Counted from the first letter of the stretch, positions 8,405 to 16,507 are shown. The stretch: DNA of 33,861 bases from Candidatus Bathyarchaeota archaeon (GCA_018396655.1 JAGTQF010000014.1:1-33861); one strand, 5' to 3'. Made by a program: numbers and translations. The notes: generated by a model not told the origin, from the letters alone.

Positions 8405-8899
8405 TTATGGAGAGGCAAAAATGTAGCTGTCTGATAGACCCTTATAGAGGGCTAATTTAACCTCATATAGGTTGGCATTCAGCTCATTCTTTGGATAAAC
8501 TCTTATTACTGCTGTTTCCGCAACCTCCCATGCACCGTCACCATCAGAATCCTCAATGCTAAATTTTCCGCTTCCAACGCTGGCTTCCGGGCTATAAGTG
8601 TATAGTGTAGCCCTCTTGTATTCACCGAAGTAAACGTCTATTAGCCCGAAATTTGTTATTGGGAGCATGCCAGTATTCTTTGCATAAACTATGAAGTGTT
8701 TTGGGCTTGTCGTATCATTTACTGTTGCGTAAACTATGCTTACGCGCAGTTCAAACATGCTCCTCGCATCTGAGAGGCTCTGCATTATGCTGTTTTGGAG
8801 GGCTGTTCCACTATAGATGGCGTATGCTGAGAAGCTGCTTGCCAAAATTATCGATGATATAAGGATTATTATTTCGCTAAGGGTTATTGAGAAGCCCAC
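8405..8899 (-). CDS. arlG: Archaellum stator-like protein ArlG (FlaG)
   Basis: 164-residue protein with an N-terminal membrane helix (about residues 8-28, EIIILISSIILASSFSAYA) and an extracytoplasmic beta-sandwich-like domain. The phrase HFIVYAKNTGMLPITNFG is typical of ArlF/ArlG proteins, and DSDGDGAWEV looks like a calcium-binding loop. By analogy ArlG forms a filament capped by ArlF and linked to the S-layer. It starts at GTG 8899, inside the end of the upstream C/D/E-like gene (16-base overlap). Assignment as G, not F, follows the gene order known from Sulfolobus (G-F-H-I-J). Confidence 0.76.
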   Translation of the reverse strand: MGFSITLSEIIILISSIILASSFSAYAIYSGTALQNSIMQSLSDARSMFELRVSIVYATVNDTTSPKHFIVYAKNTGMLPITNFGLIDVYFGEYKRATLYTYSPEASVGSGKFSIEDSDGDGAWEVAETAVIRVYPKNELNANLYEVKLALYKGLSDSYIFASP

Positions 8900-9603
8900 C
8901 CCTTAGACCACACCCCATTAAATCGCCTACTCCTAAGAAAATTCTTTATAAGCTCGGATAGCTCGCTCTGGTCTATCTTCACGCCCATGATATTCGCAAT
9001 ATTATAGATGCTTAACGTGAAAATATCCTCAGATATCCCGTTCGTCTTAGCCCTCTTCACGGCGCTGGCTAAACTAGATATATAGGATGCTGAACCCCTC
9101 GGTATAAAACTGAAGAACTCAGAGTACTCACATATCTTCCTTATGCTATCTTCATCAAAACCTATATCAAGCATGGTATAAACCCACTCGATAAGCGCCA
9201 TAGTCCTCCTAAAGTCGAGCTTCACTGCCATAGGCGCAAGAAGCTCCCTCAAATCCTCCCTAAAGATTGGCTTGGGAAGAGGCTCCTCAGGTCTTTTACT
9301 CTCCTCCTTTTCTTGGGGGGCCATTTTTTGGGTTTGCTCGGATTTCTCCTCTTTCTCTGCGGCCATTTTCTCTAGGATGGGTTTTGCCTCATTTACCCTT
9401 GCCAATACTTCCTCGTCGGTTATTAGTTTTAGGAGGTTGAATGGGTTCTCAATCTCGTTTATCGTGGACCTTATGTCTATCAGCGCCCTCTTCAAATCTT
9501 CGACTGTGCTTGCTAACTCGCTAACCTGATTGACTGCGGACTTAATCTCCCTAATTTCCTTCTCAATCTCCTCAATCTTATCCTTACTCTCGCTCATCCC
9601 CAA
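8884..9603 (-). CDS. ArlC/D/E-like archaellum scaffold protein
   Basis: 239-residue soluble protein. Residues 1-50 are a predicted coiled coil (many E/K/I heptads). The ENPFNLL motif at about 52-58 is characteristic of FlaC/FlaD/FlaE proteins. A charged, proline-rich linker (about 75-110) leads to a C-terminal helical domain (about 115-230, with ALIEWVYTMLDIGFDEDSI). In Euryarchaeota, ArlC/D/E form a cytoplasmic ring linking the motor to the chemotaxis adaptor CheF. Crenarchaeota lack them and use ArlX instead. It lies between the archaellins and arlG, as C/D/E do. Whether it receives taxis signals is unknown, since no che gene is visible in this window. Confidence 0.72.
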   Translation of the reverse strand: MGMSESKDKIEEIEKEIREIKSAVNQVSELASTVEDLKRALIDIRSTINEIENPFNLLKLITDEEVLARVNEAKPILEKMAAEKEEKSEQTQKMAPQEKEESKRPEEPLPKPIFREDLRELLAPMAVKLDFRRTMALIEWVYTMLDIGFDEDSIRKICEYSEFFSFIPRGSASYISSLASAVKRAKTNGISEDIFTLSIYNIANIMGVKIDQSELSELIKNFLRSRRFNGVWSKGWASQ

Positions 9604-9821
9604 TTATCTCCCTTAAGGACGTATGAAAATCGATATTGCCTTCTTTTCTAGACTAATGATTCTGCCGCGGGATATTTCATGCTTCTGAAACAAGAGTAGA
9701 GACAAACAATATAGACCACAAATAATTCAGAACATGAAAAGAAAGCGAAAATTCAGCCTTAATCCAAATAAAAATATAAAAAAATAGGAGTAAAACATAA
9801 AAAGACGGAATATTTCCGGCT
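9604..9821. other. Intergenic gap inside the archaellum locus
   Basis: This 218-base AT-rich gap separates archaellin 2 from the C/D/E-like gene. It is the only large gap in the operon. Beyond the hairpin at 9806-9818 I see no gene; a secondary promoter for the motor genes could lie here but none is clear. Confidence 0.5.
9785..9818 (-). terminator. Candidate terminator after the archaellin genes
   Basis: Just past the second archaellin stop, CGGAA (9806-9810) pairs with TTCCG (9814-9818) around a three-base loop. On the minus strand it is followed by TCTTTTTATGTTTT and further T-rich sequence. A leaky terminator here would explain a high archaellin-to-motor ratio. The stem is short, so this is tentative. 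Confidence 0.4.
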
Positions 9822-10466
9822 TTATCCTAGATCGACGTATGCGCTGCTTGGCAATCCAACCGGTATTAGTCTCTCAACTGTCAGCGCAGCACCCCTACTA
9901 GTCCTAACCTCAATCTTAACCTTACTATAGGACTCTAGCGCATGATTATCTGAAAGCTTTATTACGAGGAAGGCTTTTTCATTAACCTCAAGAACGCTAT
10001 CCCCATCATCGTTATATATTGCGAACATGGCTCCCTCATTACCCAAGAGGCTTGCTTCGAGCAGTTTCTCAACGTCGTTTTCATCATCTCCATTGTAGGT
10101 TCCTTTGTATATGTTTGCTAGCGTGAAGTCTTTGTAGAACACTGAGACTGTAACGGTTTTATTACTGAGGTCTACCTCCGACTGGCCTACGGCGAGTTTC
10201 ACCGGTATCACTAAGTACTGTATCTTCGATTGATTATTCGTTTTTCCAATGACTGTCCCATCCAGCTGCAGCGAGGATGTTGCTTCACCAACACCTCTAT
10301 CTATCGTTTCCTTCGCCTTCTGCGCTGAGTAGAAGCCCATGTTTATAACGACATATGCAAGCGCGGATGCAATTACAACGAAGGCTATGAGGACTATAGC
10401 GGCCTCTATACCAACAATACCGCGCTTACTCTTCAGGAAAATATACCGCGCCATAAGATAATCCAC
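9822..10466 (-). CDS. arlB2: Archaellin (second filament subunit)
   Basis: Structural subunit of the archaellum filament, 214 residues as read. It has a class III (type IV pilin-like) signal peptide: KSKRG, then IVGIEAAIVLIAFVVIASA. Prepilin peptidase (PibD/FlaK type) should cut after the Gly. The hydrophobic helix that follows forms the filament core, and the rest is a beta-rich outer domain with the acidic loop YNDDGDSVLEV. The signal peptide would be about 15 residues from the first start, or nine from the internal Met (MARYIFLKSKRG), which is more usual. It lies 17 bases downstream of the first archaellin, which it closely resembles in the N-terminal 40 residues and in overall layout. Confidence 0.93.
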   Translation of the reverse strand: MDYLMARYIFLKSKRGIVGIEAAIVLIAFVVIASALAYVVINMGFYSAQKAKETIDRGVGEATSSLQLDGTVIGKTNNQSKIQYLVIPVKLAVGQSEVDLSNKTVTVSVFYKDFTLANIYKGTYNGDDENDVEKLLEASLLGNEGAMFAIYNDDGDSVLEVNEKAFLVIKLSDNHALESYSKVKIEVRTSRGAALTVERLIPVGLPSSAYVDLG

Positions 10467-10483
10467 TCCCTCAGATATTTTCG

Positions 10484-11137
10484 CTAGACGCCTATAGCCA
10501 ACCAGCTCTCAGAGGATGGCAGCTGAGGTGGAATAGTAAATTCAATCGTTAATGGCGCGCCCTTTTGAGGCCTAATTTCAATTGTTACATGCGTTCTCTC
10601 CACAAGCTTCGTCTTATCATCTGTATTCGGCTTAATTATTAAGAAGCCTTTTTCGTCAGCATCAAGCGATTCATCATTATCTGCGCCGACAATAAACAAC
10701 TTCGCTGTTCCACCGCTTACACCACCAACTAATTCGTCAAGGGTCCAGGTTGATTGGACGGTGTTATTAATGCCCTTATAGATGTTTGGGTAGGATATAG
10801 AGTTTTGCCCTCCAGTTATAGTGAATGTAACCACGGTTCTGTTTTCCTGCATTGGGACATACTTCACTCCTAAGGTCTTTAGGGGTATAACTATCGCTGA
10901 GACTCCACCATCAGTGCCACTTTTTCCCTTTATTAGTATTGTTCCATCCACCGTTAATGGACAGCTGGTTTCTTGTAGTGAATCCTGTATCGTTTCTTTA
11001 CCTCTTTGTGTTGAGAATAGGCCCATGTTTATGACCATGAAGCTGAATGCCGCCGCGACTATGACGAATGCGATTAGAACTATGGCTGCCTCTATGCCAA
11101 CCATACCCCGCTTACTTCTGGAGAAGCCTTTCCTCAC
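10484..11137 (-). CDS. arlB1: Archaellin (first filament subunit)
   Basis: Filament subunit of 217 residues and first gene of the archaellum operon. The signal peptide RKGFSRSKRG is followed by MVGIEAAIVLIAFVIVAAA, with cleavage expected after the Gly. The outer domain has an acidic loop (GADNDESLDADEKGF) matching the one in the second archaellin, and a closing strand (KGAPLTIEFTIP). The start is GTG 11137. Upstream is the purine-rich GGGGAGGG, about 11 bases away. Duplicate archaellin genes are common; the two may occupy different parts of the filament. Confidence 0.93.
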   Translation of the reverse strand: MRKGFSRSKRGMVGIEAAIVLIAFVIVAAAFSFMVINMGLFSTQRGKETIQDSLQETSCPLTVDGTILIKGKSGTDGGVSAIVIPLKTLGVKYVPMQENRTVVTFTITGGQNSISYPNIYKGINNTVQSTWTLDELVGGVSGGTAKLFIVGADNDESLDADEKGFLIIKPNTDDKTKLVERTHVTIEIRPQKGAPLTIEFTIPPQLPSSESWLAIGV

Positions 11138-11427
11138 CCTTTTTCTTCCCTCCCCTAAATTTTTTTCTTCGAATATGAAATCAACCGGGTGCTATATGAT
11201 GCTGTGCATGTTTCACAACCTTAAGACAAGGGTGTTTATCGCCAAAAAATAAGGTTAAAATAGAAAAATCGGTCAAAAATAAACTCATTTTGAAAATAAC
11301 GCCAATTTTCCTCCTAAAATTCTGAAAATCCCAGAAATGCCACTAGCTGTCTTGACATATTTTTCTTGCGATTCTCCGGGCTTATGAGAAAAATTATTAT
11401 GTTATAGCCCGCCCATATTTTTCTTAG
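11138..11427. promoter_or_regulatory. Divergent promoter region, archaellum operon and 11.4 kb gene
   Basis: This 290-base AT-rich region has no gene I can support. On the minus strand a TATA-like ATCATATAGC at 11191-11200 would give a leader of about 30 bases carrying GGGGAGGG before the archaellin GTG. On the plus strand AAATTATTAT (11391-11400) is a candidate for the rightward gene. Neither element is strong. Confidence 0.35.
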
Positions 11428-12144
11428 GTGTCTAGTTTGGTCCTTCCAGCGAAGGTTTTTGAGATTAAAGAGGATTTTAATATGCTCTTTGCCGCTCAGA
11501 AGCTTAGAGGCTTCCGTGAAGAAGAACCGTATACGACTGTTAGCGGTGAGACGATAAACTTAGTCTCGGAGATTATTGACTTGAAGATAGAAGGGGACAC
11601 TATTTCAGGAATATTCAGTAGAGATTTTATTCGGAGCCGAGTTTATAGGCGGAGAATCGTCGAGACACCTGTTACTGAGGAGTCCCCCTTCTGGATTAAG
11701 AGGTTTGGCAACCGCTTCTTTCTCATAGTTTTAGCGCCCTCAACAGCCCGCGGCCTAAAGAAGCTCCTAACAAATTATGTTGCAAATAAGCTCAGTAGGG
11801 TTCTCTTCATAAAACCCAATGTTATTCTTGAGGTTGAAATTCCCCATGAGCATCTTAAGGCCCTTCATGAATCAAATCCTCAGGCAACCAAGCTTATATG
11901 GTTTGATAATGTCGATATACCGGGTGTTGAGAAGCTCTGCCTAGCTGGCTCAGACCTAGCAGACACAAGTCTATACCAAGAGTATCTTAGGCATGGAAAA
12001 ATCTGGTATGTTGTCTTCGAGGTTCAGAAAAGGGGTATAGTTGTTGGTGTAACAAGAAATTGTGTTGTAACATTATTCAGCAAGAGTTCAATCGACGAAT
12101 TCATAAACTATATTATGGAAGATATCCTGCCTCTAGTGAAGTAG
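11428..12144 (+). CDS. Conserved-looking protein of unknown function
   Basis: 238-residue soluble protein that I do not recognise. It has mixed alpha/beta composition, no membrane segments, no obvious catalytic motif and only two cysteines (KLCLAGS and RNCVV). The middle contains a basic stretch (RDFIRSRVYRRRIVE). The C-terminal part alternates strands (YVVFEVQKRGIVVGV) with a final helix. GTG 11428 opens the longest frame. TTG 11437 has AGGTG six bases upstream and is an equally good start, removing three residues. It stands alone, divergent from the archaellum operon and convergent with the dehydrogenase gene. A regulatory link with the archaellum is possible but unsupported. Confidence 0.75.
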   Translation: MSSLVLPAKVFEIKEDFNMLFAAQKLRGFREEEPYTTVSGETINLVSEIIDLKIEGDTISGIFSRDFIRSRVYRRRIVETPVTEESPFWIKRFGNRFFLIVLAPSTARGLKKLLTNYVANKLSRVLFIKPNVILEVEIPHEHLKALHESNPQATKLIWFDNVDIPGVEKLCLAGSDLADTSLYQEYLRHGKIWYVVFEVQKRGIVVGVTRNCVVTLFSKSSIDEFINYIMEDILPLVK

Positions 12145-12204
12145 CAGGTTCCTCAATATTTAGTGGGTTATGAACGGCAACTAATCAACGTGTATTTTCC
12201 TACT

Positions 12205-13467
12205 TTATTCCACCTCTATAATGGATTTAGGCTCCCACTCGCCTAGTTGAACCTTAGGTCTATATCCCCTCAGCTCCTCAGGCCTAAATCTTATTCTTCT
12301 TCCCTTCTCCGCTGAGAGGTATGCTGCCATCATCAACTGGGTTACCAATAGGCCATCTCTCCAGTTCTCCTCGGGCTGCACACCCTTCAGGAAGCATTCA
12401 ACCATATATCTGTCTTCGTCTTGGTAACCGTATGTTATTGTCTCGTTGGGTATCATTGGCATGAGCCCCTGCTCTGCAGCCTGCTTCTCAACGAACTCCT
12501 CACCCGGCGGTATCTTAACATTCCTGCTAAAGAACACGTTTAGCTCCTGCTGGAGGGTATTTATCGAGACAGAGTATTCAGGCCCCAAAATCTCGAATGT
12601 AAGCCTTAGCCCGGGACCTATGAAGCTCCATGAGGTTCGCGCCTCAGACAAAACTAGGCTGCCATCCTCATCTTCATAGACTATTAATGTTAGGGCATAG
12701 TCTTCAGCTGGGGTTCTTCCATAGTCTACGCCATACCTTTCCTTTAATCTTGATAAGTAAGGCTCCCTAGTCCACTTCAGTGATGCTATAATTGACTGGA
12801 CAGATATGGGTTTAAGAGCCTCCTTAGGCTTCTCCGGGTTTGTAAGCAGATATCGACTTGCCTCTATGCTGTGGCATGTCATATCTAGCAATACTCCGCC
12901 GCCGGAGATTTGCGGGTTCCAGAACCATGGTGAATGTGGTCCACCATGCTCCTCAGCTGCCCTAGCAAGGTATGGTCTCCCAGAATATTTTGCACCATAT
13001 TTCCATACAGCCTCCTTAGCCCTCATAGCTGATGGAGCAAAGACCTGGTTCTCCAAATATCCATGGAGTAGCCCAGCCTTCTCAATCAACCTAACCATCT
13101 CTTCCGCCTCATCAACGTTCCTGGCGAGAGGCTTCTCACAGCACACACCAACAATATTAGTTTTCCCTTGCGTTACCTCCTCAACTATCGCCCTAACAAC
13201 ATCGACCCTCATGAAGTTTGGATTTAAAATCCAGACGGCGTTAACATTAGGATCTGAAATCATCCTCCTCAAATCCGTATAAACTTTTGGTTTACCGATT
13301 CCCAGAGACTCTATTAGCCCGGCAAGCCTCCGGGCGCTCTCCTCCCTAATATTATAGATGGCGGATATTTCAGCGTTCCTCACACCGGTCCATGATAATG
13401 CGTGAAATCTGGCAACAAAACCAGAACCTACAAAACCAACACCAAGCTTCTCCAACTTAAACACCAA
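12205..13467 (-). CDS. Gfo/Idh/MocA-family NAD(P)-dependent oxidoreductase
   Basis: Cytoplasmic dehydrogenase of about 420 residues, probably acting on a sugar, inositol or sugar-derived substrate. The N-terminal Rossmann fold has GFVGSGFVARFHA at residues 11-23. The family's EKP motif is at 111-113 (CCEKPLA). The substrate-domain motif GGGVLLDMTCHSIE (about 189-202) supplies the likely catalytic Asp195/His199. The protein is longer than the usual 330-390 residues, with extra length in the C-terminal part. It starts at TTG 13467 or GTG 13464, with an A/T-rich TATA-like stretch at 13475-13486. It is transcribed alone; no sugar transporter or kinase adjoins it. Confidence 0.9.
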   Translation of the reverse strand: MVFKLEKLGVGFVGSGFVARFHALSWTGVRNAEISAIYNIREESARRLAGLIESLGIGKPKVYTDLRRMISDPNVNAVWILNPNFMRVDVVRAIVEEVTQGKTNIVGVCCEKPLARNVDEAEEMVRLIEKAGLLHGYLENQVFAPSAMRAKEAVWKYGAKYSGRPYLARAAEEHGGPHSPWFWNPQISGGGVLLDMTCHSIEASRYLLTNPEKPKEALKPISVQSIIASLKWTREPYLSRLKERYGVDYGRTPAEDYALTLIVYEDEDGSLVLSEARTSWSFIGPGLRLTFEILGPEYSVSINTLQQELNVFFSRNVKIPPGEEFVEKQAAEQGLMPMIPNETITYGYQDEDRYMVECFLKGVQPEENWRDGLLVTQLMMAAYLSAEKGRRIRFRPEELRGYRPKVQLGEWEPKSIIEVE

Positions 13468-13506
13468 AACATAATTTTTATAAAATTTCCTATTTAGAAT
13501 TTGCTC

Positions 13507-14223
13507 TTAGGTTAAATCTCCACATGCGCATTTTATTTCGTAAAGTATCGTTAGGAGCTCCTCAAACCCCTCACCCGTCTTAGCCGACACTAATGGGACT
13601 CTTTTCGGTGGGAAAAAGCGTCTCAGAGCCCTCAGCAACCTAATGCTCATCTCATCTCTTAAGCTTGAAGGTTTCCCAAGCAGGCTCGCTGGTCTCCTAA
13701 TCATCATCCTAATATTCTCTATCTCCTCGGAACTTAGAAGGTCAATTTTATTTAATATCGCTATTGTCTCGGTCTCAAGTGTATAATAGGCTGTTAGAGC
13801 ATATAGAAAGAAACTTAGAAGGTTCCATCTTAGGGCGGAGAGGTCGCCGAGGAAGAAGCAACACCTATCCCTAAAACTCTCAATAATCTTTCTACCAGCA
13901 TCCCTAAAAAGGAAGGGTTCAAGCTGACCGGGAGTATCAAAGATGACATGGTCAGCTCCGCTAAAGCATGGAAGGTTCAGTTTAGCTAGTCTATCCATGG
14001 CCTCAAGTATAGCGCCATTAGGGCCCAAACCGAGTTCACGCATAATATCATCAATAGTAAACATGGACCTTATATCAAAGTCAGCCTTATAGCCAATATC
14101 CAGAACACCGGGGTCGAGATTTACAATCCGAACAGTATAACCCTCCCTAACCAAATAGGAGGAGAAGTTCTTAACGAGCAGGCTTTTACCCGAGCCAGCT
14201 GGCCCAAGAACAAATATATTCAT
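13507..14223 (-). CDS. GPN-loop GTPase
   Basis: Small cytoplasmic GTPase, 238 residues from ATG 14223. P-loop GPAGSGKS is at 7-14, the family-defining Gly-Pro-Asn insertion (LGLGPNG) at 67-69, switch II DTPGQ at 96-100 and the guanine-specificity NKID at 158-161. Archaeal and eukaryotic GPN proteins act as dimers and are linked to RNA polymerase assembly. The frame extends to 14298, but ATG 14223 puts the P-loop at the usual distance from the N-terminus. Its archaeal homologues are about 240-260 residues. It follows the methyltransferase gene by 64 bases on the same strand. Confidence 0.92.
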   Translation of the reverse strand: MNIFVLGPAGSGKSLLVKNFSSYLVREGYTVRIVNLDPGVLDIGYKADFDIRSMFTIDDIMRELGLGPNGAILEAMDRLAKLNLPCFSGADHVIFDTPGQLEPFLFRDAGRKIIESFRDRCCFFLGDLSALRWNLLSFFLYALTAYYTLETETIAILNKIDLLSSEEIENIRMMIRRPASLLGKPSSLRDEMSIRLLRALRRFFPPKRVPLVSAKTGEGFEELLTILYEIKCACGDLT

Positions 14224-14287
14224 TCTTAAGATTCCCTTTCTAGCATATGCTCCTATAGTTAGGAGAGAAGCCGCGTAAAAATAAGGT

Positions 14288-14926
14288 TTACTTCTCAATG
14301 ATTAGGCTTAAAGCTGGTTCAACATGCTTAATTCTAGTGAAGCCAGCCATCCTAAGCCGCTTAATTATCCCCTTAAGGTATCGCTTTCCACGCCTAATTC
14401 CTGGCCTACCAACATAATGCACCATTCTTCCACCGTCCTTAAGGATTCGATAGAGCTGCCTATAGAATTCTAGAGAATAAAGTTCCGGCGCTATTGATAT
14501 TGTTGGTGGGTCATGAATGATGAAATTAAAGCATTTATCTTTGAACTTTGCCACCTCATAAAATGCATCACCAACTATTAGTTCAATCTTCTCATTCTCA
14601 AACAAATCTCTGGAAAAGGAGTTTTGTCTCGCAATAAAAATGACATTCTCATCCTTCTCAATTGTTATAACCTTCCTAACGCTCTTAACTCTAGCCGCTA
14701 GAATAGCCGTATAACCAAGCCCAGTGCAGCAATCCAAGACAATGCCATAAATTTTTCCAAGAGCCCTAACCTTCATTACAGCATCAGTTTTAGGGTCAAT
14801 CGTATCAGCTCTATGCATCCTTATGCCGGAAATCTCGAGATACGGCCACGTACTAGTCCTGACAAGCCTATAAAATCTACTAGTCTTCTCATCATAAAAT
14901 TTTATCTCGGCTAAATCTACGCTCAT
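14288..14926 (-). CDS. SAM-dependent methyltransferase (COG2521-like)
   Basis: Class I methyltransferase of 212 residues. SAM-binding motif I is VLDCCTGLGYTAILAA (about 63-78), with the acidic ribose contact E90 (VITIEKD) and motif III around GDAFYEV (119-125). The catalytic-type motif is IHDPPT (about 137-142), a relative of the DPPY/NPPY motif of amino-methyltransferases. The substrate is unknown; RNA or a small molecule are both possible. The start is ATG 14926, with AGAGGAC about six bases upstream. It is probably co-transcribed with the GPN GTPase downstream. Confidence 0.85.
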   Translation of the reverse strand: MSVDLAEIKFYDEKTSRFYRLVRTSTWPYLEISGIRMHRADTIDPKTDAVMKVRALGKIYGIVLDCCTGLGYTAILAARVKSVRKVITIEKDENVIFIARQNSFSRDLFENEKIELIVGDAFYEVAKFKDKCFNFIIHDPPTISIAPELYSLEFYRQLYRILKDGGRMVHYVGRPGIRRGKRYLKGIIKRLRMAGFTRIKHVEPALSLIIEK

Positions 14927-14984
14927 CTCTAGTCCTCTACTGAAGAGGAATATTTAGGATTCGCTCTTTATGAATCATTTATAC

Positions 14985-15635
14985 TTAGAGTTCAAATTTC
15001 TCTCCGGGTTTTAGTAGGACAACCCTAATCTTAGATGAGGACTCAACCCTCCTCTTAAATTCCTCCGGATTAGTATTCCACCTATGCATTGGAATGACAA
15101 CCTCTGGATTTATAGCTATGGCTGCCTCAGCTGCCTCTGGATTATCCATGGTGTAGGTGCCTCCGCTTGGAAGCAAAGCCAAAGATATTTTTCTATCCCT
15201 AAGCTCCTTCATCTCCGGTATGAAATCCGTGTCACCAGCATGATAAATGGTCTTCCCATCAACCGTTATTAGATAACCTACACCTAAACCCTTTGGATGG
15301 AAGGGGTTTCCAGGAGACCTAAAGCGCCTAACATTATATGCGTGAACAGCCTCAATAATAATATTCCCAACAGAAATCCTATCACCAACCCTAATAGCTC
15401 TAGCACCACTTATCTTTGATGCACACTCTTCGGGAGCAATAATCAAAGTATCCACCTTCCTAACCCTATTAATCTTAGACGTATCACAATGATCGAAGTG
15501 GGAGTGTGTCACAAGAATCAAATCGGCTTTATCCGTATATCTTCCCTCATAGGGGTCGACATAAATAACCTTTCCATCGGATGTCAATATCTGGAAGCTC
15601 GCATGTCCAAGCCACACAACAGATATGCTAGCCAT
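14985..15635 (-). CDS. Metallo-beta-lactamase-fold hydrolase (UPF0173 type)
   Basis: Cytoplasmic metal-dependent hydrolase of 216 residues. The metal site motif THSHFDH (H44, H46, D48, H49) is followed by H132/D135 in YHAGDTD and H184 in PMHRWNTNP. The start WLGHASFQI and the overall length match the UPF0173/UlaG-like family. The physiological substrate is unknown. I chose ATG 15635, preceded by GGTGAG eight bases away; the open frame to 15734 would add 33 residues that match nothing. A TATA element lies at 15694-15705, about 60 bases upstream. Confidence 0.9.
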   Translation of the reverse strand: MASISVVWLGHASFQILTSDGKVIYVDPYEGRYTDKADLILVTHSHFDHCDTSKINRVRKVDTLIIAPEECASKISGARAIRVGDRISVGNIIIEAVHAYNVRRFRSPGNPFHPKGLGVGYLITVDGKTIYHAGDTDFIPEMKELRDRKISLALLPSGGTYTMDNPEAAEAAIAINPEVVIPMHRWNTNPEEFKRRVESSSKIRVVLLKPGEKFEL

Positions 15636-15693
15636 CCCAAATCTCACCCAAACAATACAATACTCTACAACAGAATTTATCTCTATCGATACA

Positions 15694-15705
15694 CCTATAT
15701 AAAAG
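15694..15705 (-). promoter_or_regulatory. TATA box of the UPF0173 gene
   Basis: The minus strand reads CTTTTATATAGG, placing transcription start near 15670 and a leader of about 35 bases with an SD before ATG 15635. Confidence 0.5.
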
Positions 15706-15718
15706 CCGGAGACGAAAC

Positions 15719-15728
15719 GGCTATATAC
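15719..15728 (+). promoter_or_regulatory. TATA box of tRNA-Asp
   Basis: GGCTATATAC lies about 35-43 bases upstream of the mature tRNA 5' end, consistent with a short 5' leader trimmed by RNase P. Confidence 0.5.
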
Positions 15729-15761
15729 CACCAAAACATAGAAAGAAAATTTGATAAGTAA

Positions 15762-15839
15762 GCCCTGGTAGTATAGCCCGGCCTAGTATAGGCGGCTGTC
15801 GCCCGCCCGACCCGGGTTCAAATCCCGGCCAGGGCGCCA
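15762..15839 (+). tRNA. tRNA-Asp (GTC anticodon), no intron, CCA encoded
   Basis: A 78-base cloverleaf can be folded by eye. The acceptor GCCCTGG pairs with CCAGGGC. The D stem GTAT/GTAT closes with G-U pairs at both ends. The anticodon stem GGCGG/CCGCC encloses loop CTGTCGC with anticodon GTC. The T stem CCGGG/CCCGG encloses TTCAAAT. The discriminator is G, as expected for tRNA-Asp, followed by genomic CCA. No intron is present. Confidence 0.96.
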
Positions 15840-15848
15840 CTTCTCCAA

Positions 15849-15859
15849 GTTCAAATCCC
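15849..15859 (+). repeat. Copy of the tRNA T-arm sequence just downstream of tRNA-Asp
   Basis: GTTCAAATCCC repeats the 11 bases of the tRNA T arm at 15816-15826, ten bases beyond the CCA. It has no pairing partner upstream, so it is not part of a second tRNA. It may be a remnant of integration at the tRNA or chance. Confidence 0.35.
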
Positions 15860-16028
15860 TCACTTCAGAGATTCAAGCATTAATAGTGGCTTAAACTCGG
15901 TGGGCGCATCAGGATCTTGTTATTTTTGCTTAGGTCGATGAATGTGACATAAATGATAAAACTAATTCCTAGCATTATTGGCGCTTGCTGCTAGTACGCC
16001 ATTATTAGGGATGATATAACCTTATTTT

Positions 16029-16038
16029 CATAAATATT
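16029..16038 (+). promoter_or_regulatory. TATA box of the RidA operon
   Basis: CATAAATATT lies about 45-50 bases upstream of ATG 16082. The predicted leader of about 20 bases includes the purine-rich GAGTGGTGG. Confidence 0.45.
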
Positions 16039-16081
16039 TTTCATTTGGGTAATGCTATTATACTATTATGAGTGGTGGCAT

Positions 16082-16459
16082 ATGTCTAAAAGCGAGAGGG
16101 TTATAGGTCAAGGAAAGATATTCTCAAGAGCCGTAATTTATAACGAACTAATATTTGTTTCAGGTATAGGTCCCCATGATCCTGAGACTGGTAAAGTTGT
16201 TGAGGGCGGGATTAGGGAGCAGACTAGGAGAGTTATGGAGACCATGAAGGCCATACTTGAAGAGGCTGGAAGCAGCCTAGATAACGTCTTAAAATGCACC
16301 GTTTACCTAACCGACATAAATCATTACTATGAGATGAACGAAGTTTACAGTTCATACTTTAAGATACCGCCTGCCAGAACATGTGTTCAGGTAGCTAAGC
16401 TCCCTAGACCTGGAGAAAACGTTTTGGTTGAGATAGATGCCATAGCGTACAAGCCTTAA
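16082..16459 (+). CDS. ridA: RidA/YjgF family enamine/imine deaminase
   Basis: 125-residue member of the RidA family, trimeric cytoplasmic enzymes that hydrolyse reactive enamine/imine intermediates released by PLP enzymes. Family landmarks are FVSGIGPHDPETG (26-38), TVYLTDI, and the C-terminal block PPARTCVQVAKLP with the substrate-binding Arg99. It closes with VEIDAIAY (E117). The start ATG 16082 follows GAGTGGTGG. The frame opens ten codons earlier, but those residues match nothing. It is first in an operon with a PLP-dependent lyase-like enzyme and an amidohydrolase, so its role here is probably to clear the imine made by that lyase. Confidence 0.93.
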   Translation: MSKSERVIGQGKIFSRAVIYNELIFVSGIGPHDPETGKVVEGGIREQTRRVMETMKAILEEAGSSLDNVLKCTVYLTDINHYYEMNEVYSSYFKIPPARTCVQVAKLPRPGENVLVEIDAIAYKP

Positions 16460-16507
16460 AATGATGGGGGTAATTTAAGAGCGAGCTTTCTTTCGGGGTC
16501 TGCGGAC

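Noticed and set aside
14224-14298. 25-codon extension of the GPN GTPase
   Set aside because: It would overlap the methyltransferase gene, and family members begin a few residues before the P-loop.
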